The notes under the pieces: model-generated | Database searches by the model: none | Seen by the model: the letters and a program-made list of their open reading frames with translations, nothing else | What the model was told of the DNA's origin: nothing | In this document: positions 12,201-25,013 of the stretch, one piece after another | How positions within the stretch are numbered: the stretch's first letter is position 1 | How the letters are laid out: each line of letters begins with the position of its first letter | Made by a program: the position numbers and the translations under genes | Assembly: GCA_017562135.1 (NCBI GenBank) | Contig: QEYB01000629.1 | Coordinates: 310,001 to 374,000 of the forward strand | DNA length: 64,000 nucleotides | DNA from: Dipylidium caninum | Lineage: Eukaryota > Platyhelminthes > Cestoda > Cyclophyllidea > Dipylidiidae | Direction: 5' to 3'

Positions 12201-15200
12201 CTCGGGCCGGAGAAGGTAGCCTTGAAAGGGAGCTCTTTCTTTGCCTCGCCTGAGCATCTCCGAGGTAGAAATCCTCCCTGAGTTAGACGGAGGAGGGACT
12301 GGACATTGTTGCGTATATCAGCCATTACTTCCAACGTCTGCCCTTCAAATGCGACCGGAAGATACGACTGTAGCACTTCGGAACACGGAAGCATTGAAGA
12401 CTAGCCAAGTGGTCCAGTGGTGGGATCACTTTTGTTCCGCCCTTTATTTTTGGTCACACAATTAGGAAAACAAATCACGGGGATGGAAACGGATAAGTGA
12501 GAGGGGCTTCTTCGCCTCGTACAGTCTCAGCTCTAAAAAAGGAAATTCATTCCAATTGCAAAATGCATTCTTTATCCTTTTAGGCTCATGAAACAAATGG
12601 CAAGCAAAGATAAAGCAGTCGTGGTGAAAGTTCTCGACAAAGTGAAATCTGCATCCGTCAGCAAATGGAATGCTCTGGTAAAATGGCCCTTCGCTCTACA
12701 GGCTTGCTGGGAGAGCACTTCATCTTTACTATCCCTCTGCCTCGTCACGGCATCACAACAGGGCGCTCTTCTCACCCTCCTCCCTCCATCAGACGGGCAG
12801 TCATGTGGTCAAGTCTTAAGAGAGCAAAACGTCAGAAGTGCATTGAGGGGGTCAAGTGCCCCTCGAACCGCCACCTTCGCTCTTCACCGCGAAGTAAATG
12901 GAGGTGAAGGCGAGGAACTAAAAAGGGGATGAGATGGGCAGGTCTTGAGGAAAACGATGGAGGATGATTGTGTCACCTTGAGATTATGAGTGGATAAGCC
13001 TGGTGTAGTGGGATCACCCTCGTAGTTTCTCCTTTTTTTTCTCCAGGCCACGCAAATTAGCGATTATGCGGTTGAAGCGAAGAGCAATGTGCAGTTTCTA
13101 TCAACTCTGGAAAAGTACTTCGGCTCGGTGTTTCACCACAGTCCCGTAAGTAATTGTCTCCAATTGAAATCAATGTCTGTGTAGGCGAAGTTGAAGGAGG
13201 AGATTCCCGCCTTAGTGGACTCCATTAAGGTGATTTTTGAGGTATCAGACTACTTCAACACCACCGAAAGAATTACCTCGCTTCTCGTCAAAGTGACCAA
13301 TCAGCTTGTGAGCGCTTGCAGACAGTTACTCTACTCCGGAGTCGAGAAGATCTGGGACCTGCCGAGGTTTGTAGATAAGCCTCACGGGCTTCTCACTGTC
13401 CAACTTCATCAGCGAAAAATTCTTACTTGTGTCCGTTTCAGCGCTGAAATTCATGAGAGGATCCAGATCTGCCTAGACCTGTACCGAATTTACCGCGAAC
13501 ATTTCCACCTCGCAAGGGAGAAGCTGGCAGCGAATGCCAACGGACGGCAGTTGGTGTGCAGGTGAGGCGGTCGAGAAGCCTCGCCAAAAGGGGTCTGGCA
13601 CAACATCACGTCGTTTTCACACTCTGCACATCCTCCCAGCAGCTGCATTGCGGTTTACGAGAGCAGTCACTTTGTCTTTGTGTCTAGCGAAAACAAGATC
13701 TTCGGTAAATTCGACGCCTTCTGTCGTCGGCTCTTAAAAATCGACGACCTACTTGTCGTCGTGGAGAATTGGAGGCCGATTCTAACACTGCACGCTGATG
13801 ACACTGCCGAGGTGATTGCCGCCTACCGGAGTATGCTCGATTCCATTCCCGAGTGGACAGGCGATCCGACTGATCCGAGGAACAAGCAGGTAAAATTGAG
13901 TGCACCCCATAAGTTTGTCTCATTCTACCTAAGTTCTTCCATTCTGGGAGGCAACGCTGTCTCTGAGCAAATGTCGCCGTACGTCTATCAGGATTATTCT
14001 GTCGTTGATTGCGTGGAACAGAATATACATAGAATGGCCTCCCCAATCTGATTAATGCGTCAGGTCGCCTAAACACTAGCCGGTCTGGCATAACTCACAC
14101 AGCGCCTATCACCACAGCGAACGCTGTATTATCTTAGCAACATCATTTTCTCGGGGAGAACCTGTCTATGTCCACGTACCATCCTCGATGATCGAGGCTC
14201 CTGCATCGCGCAGTGGGAAAGGCCAGAGTGGGCGTCGGAATGACTCTTCACTGGAGCCACTCTATCCCCCCCCCATGCCATCTAGGCCGTCATGCTGGAT
14301 TGGTTTGAGTGGACCATGGGCGCTACACAGCTGCCTTCCGGAACCACCATCGGCGAATTGGAATTGTGCACGAAGTGGATCTGGGCGAGCTCGGTTGCCA
14401 CCATGAAGCCATCAGGTGGACAGGTCACCCGGTGACTTTGTCAGGATTTCGGCTCGGTAGCAATGAAAGATTTATTTCTACAGCGCTCCGAGCTACTAAC
14501 TCACCCATACCTAACCGCATTAGCGGGCTAGTATCGTCGTGAGGCAAGAAAACTTAACGCACAACGTGGTCACACGACGACAAGGCGTTCGTCCGCATCA
14601 ATTTGTAATGGACGACAAAGTTTTAAGGCGCTCCTGCGTCCGCACACCCCAGAATTCATCAATGGTCAGTTGTTTGGCTATGAGAAGATTCCTGAGCGAA
14701 GTAACTAAGGTGACTTTTGACGTAGACCAGGAGAATGGTTGCTTGAACGAGGTCCAAGTGTAACGGAAAGGCATGCTTTCGGGGAGATCGGAGCGCCGGC
14801 ATGTTGCGCCATCACACTAGCACTTCGGCCTTGCACCACTTTAAACAAAAGAATGGGTATTGCGGGATGCCATCTGACGATGGACAAGTGAGTGGTCCTT
14901 TATAGAAAGATATTAGAAGCGGGTTTCCCTTGCCGAAATCCCGAGTTTTTCCTCTCCGTCACGACTCTACTCGTCAATGGCAGAAAAACAGCACTTACGG
15001 GGGCCATATGTAAAATAAATCAACATCTCTCCCATACTAATGCAGTTCACAAACGACTTGGAGACCTTTCACACGCAGCGAAGATCCCTGATCACCCAAA
15101 TCAACGCTCTGTTGGACAAATGGTTCTCACGTCGACTGTCTGTGAGTTGCGCTTCCCCCCTACTTCCATTTGTTCTTCTTTCTCTTCTCCATCCTTCGCC

Positions 15201-18200
15201 TCATCGGTCACTGTAACAATTCTTAGACTTTTCACCACCTCCGCTTTCTCGCCTTATGGGAAACGAGGATCACCGATCCGGAACTGGATTTTGCCCCTCG
15301 TTATGCGCAACTGCTGCAAGTTTATGGCGCGGAGTTGGAGTATGTGCGCGACCTCTACACGACGCAGAGAGTGTCTCCTCTGGTGGAGCGCGGGATGACT
15401 CCGGTAGCCGGACGCATTCGATGGGCCAGAGCTTTGCTCCAGAGGATAAGGCAGCCACTCGACAGCATTCAGAACCGTTGTCCCAGTGCCCTGAAGGTGA
15501 GCCGGTCATTTCTGACACCTTCAGTGCATGCCGTTCACACCACGGAGGAGACAGCCTGTCCCAGCGTAGAGCACATTAAACGGTCCACCGAAGTAGCTAA
15601 AATCACAGAGAAGGGGAGTTGGATCTTAGCCAAGTAGAGTGGATTGGAGCCTCCTTAACAGATGGAGTCGGGTTGTGCGGCAGACGCAGACTTCAGATGA
15701 ATTTGGTGGGAGTCTCGACTATGCAGAGGTGTGTGCTCCATGGTCTGCCACGGGAACATGAAGTTCCCCTTCGGGCAGCAACCGCTTTTGAGGTGTGACA
15801 CAGATGAGGTCTGGAAACACACGGAGAACCAGTTGTAGGGCAACAGCCTATGTGACTTGACTTTCGTATTGTTGATGGGAATACAGGAGATTACTCGAGT
15901 ATTTAGTCGTCATCTCCCATCAACGAGTATTTCCTGTCACCGCTGCGCTCGCATCGCGGCATGACGAGATCCGTTGTGGCGAGACGGTAGGAGCGACGAC
16001 CACTTAGCCTGTCTGCGCCCCACCTTGCCCCCCACCCTCCTGTCCGATCTATCGCCATGGCTCGGTTTGACTGACTGCGCTTTGGGAAGCCCTCGTCGCC
16101 TCCGGCTAGTCCGTTGTCCTCAGAGTCGACGTTGCCGGCGTCGGTTCTGTCCCCCCTCAACCATACAGCAGCACGCCTCTCCTTGCATGAGACCTTGAAG
16201 AAGGCTGCACAATGATAGAGGTAGAATTGGATCACGCCATGTCCTCATCATCCCTAACCGACGTCCGACGGGTGTGCGGTAGAGAAAGGCAAGTCCGTCA
16301 TCAGCTCCATTACGAAGAGACCGCCTTTCTGATGCTCCTGTTCTTTTGCGTGAGGCGGTTCTAAACCCGTTTGAGTACTGGAAAACATTCCTTTGCATTT
16401 TTTCTTTTTCCTGGACTCATTCACATAATGAGTCGCTTGGCGCATCTCTAAATGTCAAGACGAAGTGGATTTGCGCAAGTAGCGACGACGAAAAAGAGGA
16501 AGACCAAGCTTTCTGGAAAGTGAGAATTACGGGTGGTAGTTTCGTGCACGGCCATGTGCCGCCAAGCAGCTCGGCGACCAAATGACCGACATAAAATAGC
16601 CAGCCAGTTGGGAATGGCTAGTAACCCTCCTCGAAAATGCAAGAGTTTGAAATCTTGTCTGTCGACTTTAGACACCTGAGGGCCAGATACAAGTGAGACG
16701 ATTTAACAAATTGGCAACCGTTTTGGTGAAATACGAGGCTGTGCACTACCAGAGATGGCGCAAAAGCCTTGAAATCTTCTCAGACGAGTTCCTCGAGTCA
16801 CCCCTCTTGACACGCGACCCTGAAAGCGGTCAATTCGGCGTCAATCCTCTCTCCGCCACTCTGACTGTCATTCATGAGTCGGAGGGTCTCCGCAAACTCG
16901 GTCTGAAGGTGCCCCAGGTTGCGATGGATCTGCTGCTTCAAGAGAAAGAGCTCAAGAGTCACATCGACCGGTAAGTGGAACAGGGAAAGGGGAAGGCTTT
17001 TTCAACCCATTCTCTCTTTTTGCAGTCTGAAGGAGGTGCTTTCGCGATTTCAAACACTGCAGCATTTAATTGACCAGTCCATGGTACCCATATTTCAGCC
17101 CTACCTGAGGGCTGTCGCGAAAAATTTCATCCCTGGAACGGTGGACATTACGTGGAATTCGACGCTTTTCGACATCTGTGAGTTTGGCGCCCTCTTTTTT
17201 CACCAGGCAGTCCTTTCGGCTCAGAGTAAACGACGCAAGACCGGGAAAAACCGGAACCCCGTTGCGTCTCTTTTAAATTTCATCCGAACCAAAGGAGGCA
17301 ATGTAGTTGTGTTAGGAAACGTATCAAAAAGAAGCCCCCTTGTTGGTCTGCAGACGTGAGCTATTTGCCGGTATTTGAAAGCCATAAAGCAGGAAGAAGC
17401 CGCCAAAATGAATTATATTTAATGCGTGCGAGACCCAATTGCGGCCTGCCACATTCCAAACTCGGAATTGGCGCCTTTTCACTGATCACCTCCGGTTCAG
17501 CTAAGCACTTCTTCGGGCTAACTACTAATTTTAAAACGATCGGTTGGGAAGGGGAAGTGTGATAGAAACATTAAAGTTACCTCTTTCCATTGACTTCTTT
17601 TTTGGGTTAAATAATAAAATTTTTTCGTGAATTCAGTCATAACGCAGGTGAAATCGGCCCTGGACAGCTTCGAGATAGTCGTGAGGCGGGTTAAGGATAT
17701 CCTGGACTGCCGAATCCAAGTTCTACTAACGCAGTTGTCGACCACATCACCTATAGACTTTGACACCTCGGAAGCCTGTTCAATGGAAGCCTTTTTACAG
17801 ACACTCACCTCCGTTCTGCCCTCCACCACCGTCGAGTTGAACACGTGAGTACGCACGCATTGCGCCCCTGGAAGCTCCGTCGCCACCTCTTGGAAGCCCT
17901 TAGAGCATCCTCGTTTGGGAGCATGCTTGTAGTAAGGCGGCGCTCGCCATCACCTGCACACACTCCGAGTGTTGATGGTCTGAAGAAGCCGATTGCTTCC
18001 TCGGCGTGGCGTTGCGGGGTCCGTGGTCATTAGCCTACGTCCCCATGAAAAGGCAATCGTGACGGAAGGACGCCGCCAATATTCCCAGTTGGAATGCTGC
18101 ACGATTTTCTGTAACAGTTTTGGCTGCTCCATTAGGGAAGGCAAAATCGACAGTCGCCTTCCCATATCGTCCGTCATCGTTTCGGCGTGATCCAACTGTC

Positions 18201-21200
18201 CAGTTGATGACAAAAGGCCGCATTTGGGTAGCGAGGTTGCCAGAATTAGGAGTTTATTAACAACGTTCGCAAAAGACGCCACAGATGGCCCACAATATCT
18301 GCCATTTCGGGACTGAATTACTCCTTCTTTCGTGTGTGCCTGTTAACCTCTGCCTGCAATATTGCGTTGGGTGAACCAGGTGCGCAATAAGTGAAAATAC
18401 TGCTCGTGTAGATCGGACAAGGAAGGGCCAAGCTGGATCCTGTCATGCTTCCCCTTATTCCCTGCTTTCCTTAATGCTTTCTCACCGACAGGAAAAGCCA
18501 ACTGCTAGAGACCGCGGTGAGTGACCTGGTCGAGGTATTGATGAAGAACTTGGACGAGGAGGACAGAAAGGTACTCTCGAGGGAGACACACTTTAACTGT
18601 CCAACGCCCACGAAGCGGGGCCACCGATGCACCACATGCCTCAACTGTCTCTTCTTCGAGCTGCTCAGCAGGTTCAGCCAACGGAACATCGAGGCAATCA
18701 TCGCATGTGCGTGCTCCCCATGGGCCAAACACTTGAGATCCTAACTTGAAAAAAAACTTCCTTTATGTTTTCTCATGGGATAAACATTTCGTCTGAATTC
18801 GGTGAACATCTCTACTATTATTTTATTCATAATGGATATCATTTTCATTCAACATCCTGACTTACTTCTTCCATTACCGGCCTCAGGTTTGCTGGGAATT
18901 TTGGAGGACCTTCGATCTCGTCTTCAAGTGGACGCACAAATTCCAAATATCTTGCCTGTACACCCGGTGGCAGGGGGAGAAGGTGCGCCCTTTTTGATGT
19001 TGGACTTGACTTTGGAGATCCCGAATATCGCTTGCAGACCGGATCTCACGGAGCTGCAGGCTGATCTAAGCAAGGCCATCAACATGATCCTTCGTGTCTC
19101 TGATGGTATCCAACCGTGGGCGCATGTCAAGCACTGTCAAGCGATGTTTAAGGTGCGTTTCGACTGGCACACTATCTGCTCCTCTGTCCTCAGGAAACGA
19201 AAGCTCAGTGCCTGCAAAACATCCAGACTCGAAAGTAATACGGCTAGCGGTATTCTTTAAGTGGCGCGCAAACACTTTCTGAAGGGTCCTGGTGTAAGCC
19301 ATCATTTCCACTCGGAAAAAGAGTAGATTTAGGGAGACTTCTGTTGTGGGTGTAGTATTCCAGATATTTTCGACCGGTTTCAAATGGTTAGTTAGTGTTT
19401 GCTGCAACCACTTTGCTTTTTAGCGATCACAAAACGTCCGTTCGAATGATATGTTGAGCACCAGCCAGGATTCTTCCACACTTTCCTTTCAATCGCTTCC
19501 GTCAAGCCTTCTCCGACCTCTGCGGAAGGTCGTGCTAGATAACAAAAATGTTATCAAACTCGCGGCTGATTTAAACTCGGCCATCACCTATTACGCCGGC
19601 GATGTTTCCAGACAGGTTGCCGAACTTTCCTCCCAATTCTCAGATCTCTGGAAATCCGTGGTGAGATATTTTTCCATTATGTTTCTCAGATTAGTTACTA
19701 ATTGACGAAAAAATTGCACGTTTGCCTTCTCCAGGATCCAGTTAGTTTTGCGAATGAGTTCATCGCGAGGGGACCTACACTTTCAGAAATAAGCGATGAA
19801 ATGCGTCGATTCAAGGTGAGACCTGGCCCACGTCTACTGATCTTGCTGACATTACTGGCATTCACCGGTGTCTTTCCCCTTTCCAAAGGCTATCGAGGAC
19901 GCAGCCTCGCAGCTTCCCATCACCTATCGAATGGGTTCACTGTTACTCAGGACCGAAACGTTAAAAGATGGCCTCATTACGGAATGTCGTTTCTGGAGAT
20001 CAGCAATTGGTGCTGCCTTGAACTCCAAATGCGGCAAAGAAATAACATTGACTTTGGATAAGATGGAGGACCTTTTGAAACGTCTTCAGCGTCCCGTGAA
20101 GGACTTGGAGGACGTGCGCGCACAAATGGCCGCCCTTGATGAATTCCGTCAATCGGAAATAGACCTGCAAATGTACACTATCGAACCACTAGCAGAAGCC
20201 TATTCTTTGTTGGCAAGTTTTGACATCTACTTCAGCGATGGAAATGCCGAGCGAGTCGACAGTTTGACGTATACTATGCAAAAACTTAAGACACAGGCAG
20301 TTGCGTCTAGTAATCACCTTCTGGCCATCCAGCCTGTCTTTAAGGCCGAGTTGGATGCTGGTGTGGAGCAATTTCAAAAGGAGAACAACCAGTTCACCCA
20401 CAACTATCGAACTCGGTAAGTGACGGGGTGAATCACTACTCACACGGCTTTAGAGGTCCCATGGAACAGAACATTGAGCCACACGAGGCCTCTGACCGTC
20501 TGGCTCTCTTCCAAGCTCAATTCGATGAACTCTGGGCAAAGTATGCGACATATTCTGAGGGCGAGAGACTATTTGGTCTGCCAATTCAGGAATACCCGGA
20601 TCTGCAAGCAATTCGGAAGGAACTGGCACTGCTCCAGAAGTTATACCAACTCTACAATGCGGTTCTTGACACCGTGGGTGGATATTACAGCACGCCATGG
20701 TCGGAGATTGACATTGAGGCAATCAATCAGCAGTTGACAGACTTCCAGAACAGGTTGGTGAAGGACGTGAGGCCTATTCACAAGAAGCTTCTCATGTGAC
20801 ATTTAGCCCGGGTGTCGTCTTTCCCCCTTTAGATGCAGACGGTTGCCGAAGGGTCTCAAAGAATGGCCAGCCTATGAAGCCTTGCAGAAAAGGATCGACG
20901 ACTTCAACGAGACCTGTCCATTGTTGGAAATGATGACAAACAAGTCGATGCTTCCTCGTCACTGGAAGCGAATCGAGGATGTCACTGGCTGTCAACTAGA
21001 TGTCTATGCGGATGGATTTCTGCTAAAGAACCTCATGGAAGCCCCTCTGCTTCCACACAAGGAGGATATAGAGGTATGCCAGTCGTAACTTTGTCGGTAT
21101 CTGCAGATCAGGTTCCGCAGCGCAGCCAGTTTATGCTCGCGGCATTTCAATACTCGTCAATGAGCCGTCAAAAACAGCGTATCTTTAGGGGTCTCTCAAA

Positions 21201-24200
21201 AGGAACTGAAATAAGAGGGAAGAGGCGGTATTGATATTTAGAGAAAAATGTGTGTCTCTTTAAGCGTAGCTTTAGCCTTAACTAAAAGTCAGTGTATCGT
21301 CACTTCTTATTCCTCCCCTATTATGAGTCTCTAGGAAGTCTCAGTTGACGCTCACAGTCTCCGATCGCCTCTGATTAGTCTGTGAATATTCACTCGGTGC
21401 CAGGGCGGTCCGCATTTACGGTAGCTCCCGACTGGCCCAGCCTCTTGACTAACGTTTTTAATTATCTGGTCGCCGAATGTAGGTAAAACTACAAAGTAAC
21501 GAAGACCCGGTGTTTCACTCACCACTATATCATTTGCAAGTTTTTCGAGCCAGAGATACTATTTATGTCTGATAGCAAGTAGCGAGCACGCTGGGCACAG
21601 AAGTTGAGACATCACCAGGAGACTCCCTTCGTCTGCGAAAGCATAAACTTTATTTACATGACGAATGGAACGTCATAGACGTGATAACCTCTTCCAAGTG
21701 TTAATGCCGCTGCAGTCAGTGAGTGTGTCTCCTTGCCATCGACAGCTACGCCCAGTTCTTTAGTTTAGGCTGTGACCGTTTCAAGCCATGTCTATCAAAC
21801 CAGTCACTTATACGATAATGAAGGAAAGTTATTCTTAACCATGAATAAATAGGGAAAAGCTTAGGGCACAAGTGGAGGACGATGCTACAAGACAGTAAGT
21901 AAGATTAAGGTATGCTCAAGAGAAATTGAGTTAGCAACGAATTTCTATTCCTCTGTTTAAACGGTGTGGTTAGTACAGGATTCCTGGCCTTCGTCAGATG
22001 CCTCATATTCCATGACCTATTTTTTGTGGAAGTACAGACCTCAGTAGCGCAAGGAAAAACGAAAGGCTACCGAAGAGGCTGTAAGTCCACTCCTTTGAAT
22101 CGTTGTTTAAGGGCACCGTAAAGACTTGAAAATAAGGGGTTACAATCTTTATTCATTACACTTTAAAAAGTACAATGTCCTTCCACTTTTCCAACTCACA
22201 TCGAGGATTACTGCAAAATTATTACCAACTTTGTCTCCCAAGGACATATGCGCCTCAGCGGTGAAGGAGCGCGACATCGAAGCGAAGTTGAAGTCGATCA
22301 TCAACGATTGGACAGCGCAGGACTTTCAATTCTCTGTATTCAAGAATCGCGGCGAACTTTTGTTTAAGGGCGATGCAGCAATGGAGGCAATAGCTCTCTT
22401 AGAGGACTCCCTCATGGTGCTCGGATCGCTGCTTGCCAACCGATACAACACGCCTTTTAAGCCGCGCATCCAGGAGTGGGTGCACAAACTCACCACGACC
22501 AATGAGGTCATCGACAACCTCTTCCAGGTGCAGAATCTGTGGATTTACCTCGAGGCAGTCTTCGTGGGTGGCGATATCGCAAAACAGCTGCCCCAGGTGA
22601 GTCATGCCTGGCGTTTATCCAGGGCGTGATTGGAATTCAATTATCGATCCTCCTCAGCTATGTTTGCAATATCGATTTCTTTTCTCATTGCAACCGCGTC
22701 CATATTGAATGTCAGAAAATGCCATCTACAAACATTGTCCACGAAGTGGAATGCATTAGATGGCTTCCTCTCGTAATTTTTGTTCTACGATGAGGCACTA
22801 GAGTGATTTCATCAGTTTGACTGCTTTGAAATTTGTTTCGTGATGTCCCTGAATATGACTAGCTTATGTACTCCCAACCCCCTCTCCTCCCCATGGGGCC
22901 TCGTTGGCACTTCACTGGCTACACTAAAGTCACCGAAGTTCATTCCTCTGCCTGGCGGCCATGTAGGAGGACGGTGAGAGTTAGGTATCCTCGATAGCTG
23001 TGTTCAACGACTTGACTCTCCGTAGGTAACGTGGCAGCAATTCCGGTCAGTCCGCCCTGTTAACCAGGCACATTTTATTTCTCCACATGATCAACACCAC
23101 AAAGTAAACTGTTTTATTTATATAACGGCCTACCGCTTCGCCTTTGTTTAGGTCCTGAGGAGCCAATTTAGGCGAGACTTTTGCTAACGTCAAATTGCGG
23201 AATATCGGTGATATTGGAAAGCTTTAGATGTTTGCCTCAGGTTGGATTTTCAATAGCTACTTATCTTCTCTAACTAAAGAATGCAGCCACAATTACAGTT
23301 ATCTCGTGTTTTATTAGTCTCCATTCCTGGTAGTGTTCGCCTCTCCCCCGTACGTGCTCTTGCACTATTTCATTCGGCCTTTATTCATGCCACTCTTGGT
23401 GAGGTGGAAGCTGGGTTACATGAAGACGAGTTTATCTAACAACGACGTTTCACGAGTGAAGGATATGTGCGAATTTTAAGCGGAGAGGAGTTCGGTAAAC
23501 CGTAATTTTTCTTATTAGACTTCAGGATGGGCCTTTTAAATTGACTATATGTGAATTTTGAAGGAGGCAAAGCGTTTTGCCGCCATCGACAAGGCTTGGC
23601 AGCGTATTGTTCAGCGGGCTCACGAAACCTCGAACATCGTCGCCTGCAGTTGCGGGGATGAGACGCTAACCCAGCTACTGCCACACCTGCTGGAACAACT
23701 GGAGATGTGTCAGAAGTCGTTAACGGGATACCTTGAATCCAAACGTCTGATATTTCCCCGCTTCTTCTTTGTCTCCGACCCGGCACTCCTGGAGATTCTT
23801 GGCCAGGCCTCAGACTCCCATACCATTCAAGCGCACCTGCTCTCCGTCTTCGATAGTATCAAGTCGGTTACCTTCGATGAAACTGTCTATGACCGCATCC
23901 TCGCAGTCAACTCAACGACCGAGACGATTGAGCTGGAAGCCCCGATCATGGCTCAGGTTGGTCAAATTGTCAGCCATCTGTCACGAGAGGTTGAACCGAA
24001 GTTTCCTCATCACCAACGCTGAGTATTCATGACTCCCCCTTTCTATTACTGGCAGTCTGAAGTTGAGCGTGTTGGAAATTAACTTAATATGACATTTCCT
24101 TATCTCTACGAGATGTCAGTCACCATCACTAAGTGAATTTGTCAGGTGCCTTGTGCGTCTGCAATTGGTACTTCTTCGAAGTGTATGTTTATTAAAATGC

Positions 24201-24977
24201 TTTTAGGGCCATGTTGAAGTGTGGCTGGGCGACTTGTTGAAGATGGCGCAAGAATCCCTGCGGCAAATCATCCACAGCGCCTACAGTGTGCTGAACGATG
24301 AGGAGAACTTTGATCTGCTGAAGTTCGAAGACACCTTCATCGCACAGGTGGGTCTCCTCGGTCTCCAACTCTTGTGGACGCGCGACGCCGAGGAGGCGCT
24401 CAGCAATGCACGCATCGACGCATCGGCAATGCGGGAAGCCAACTTGCGCTTCCTCAAAATTCTCAACCAACTGATCGAGGTCACCACGAAGGAGTTGACG
24501 CCATTGCAACGAACAAAGTACGAGACTCTCATCACCATCCACGTTCATCAGAAGGACATCTTTGACGATTTGGTGAGTAAAAATTGTGGCCTCAGTCGCC
24601 CTAGAGGCGCATAATATCTGCGTGCGATATAAAGGTTTCACCAGCTGGAATCTAACATTTTCTCTCTTCTAAATGCTGCCCCACTGTCCGCGGAGCAGTG
24701 GGACCACACTACACCCAGAGCTTCGTGGTCTTCCACAGTCGAGTGACCGTCCCTGCTACCCAAAGGGAAATTGAAACACACTACGCAATCCTTCGGGTTG
24801 AATTGCATTAGTTCGCCAACTGCATTCACTCCAGCCTGAAATCGTGCAATTTTAGGGCTCAATTGACAAAACAGGCCAAGCTGGCGACCAAATCTTCCCA
24901 TTAGGACACGGCGCCTGGCATTGCTCAACTAAAAGAGACATTTGCTTCTTGCCCATCTGCTTTAGAATTTAGGGTTA

Positions 24978-25013
<36 letters not shown>

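Noticed and set aside
14180..14460. GC-rich intronic block suspected to be a dispersed repeat
   Set aside because: No second copy, terminal repeats or coding remnant could be seen within the window; a genome-wide repeat search would be needed.
14892..15398. 168-codon plus-strand open frame
   Set aside because: It crosses an intron and runs over exons 14 and 15 in the wrong frame for most of its length; the dynein frame matches the family instead.
24192..24641. 149-codon minus-strand open frame
   Set aside because: It is the antisense shadow of conserved dynein exon 28 (24207-24572) and has no independent similarity.
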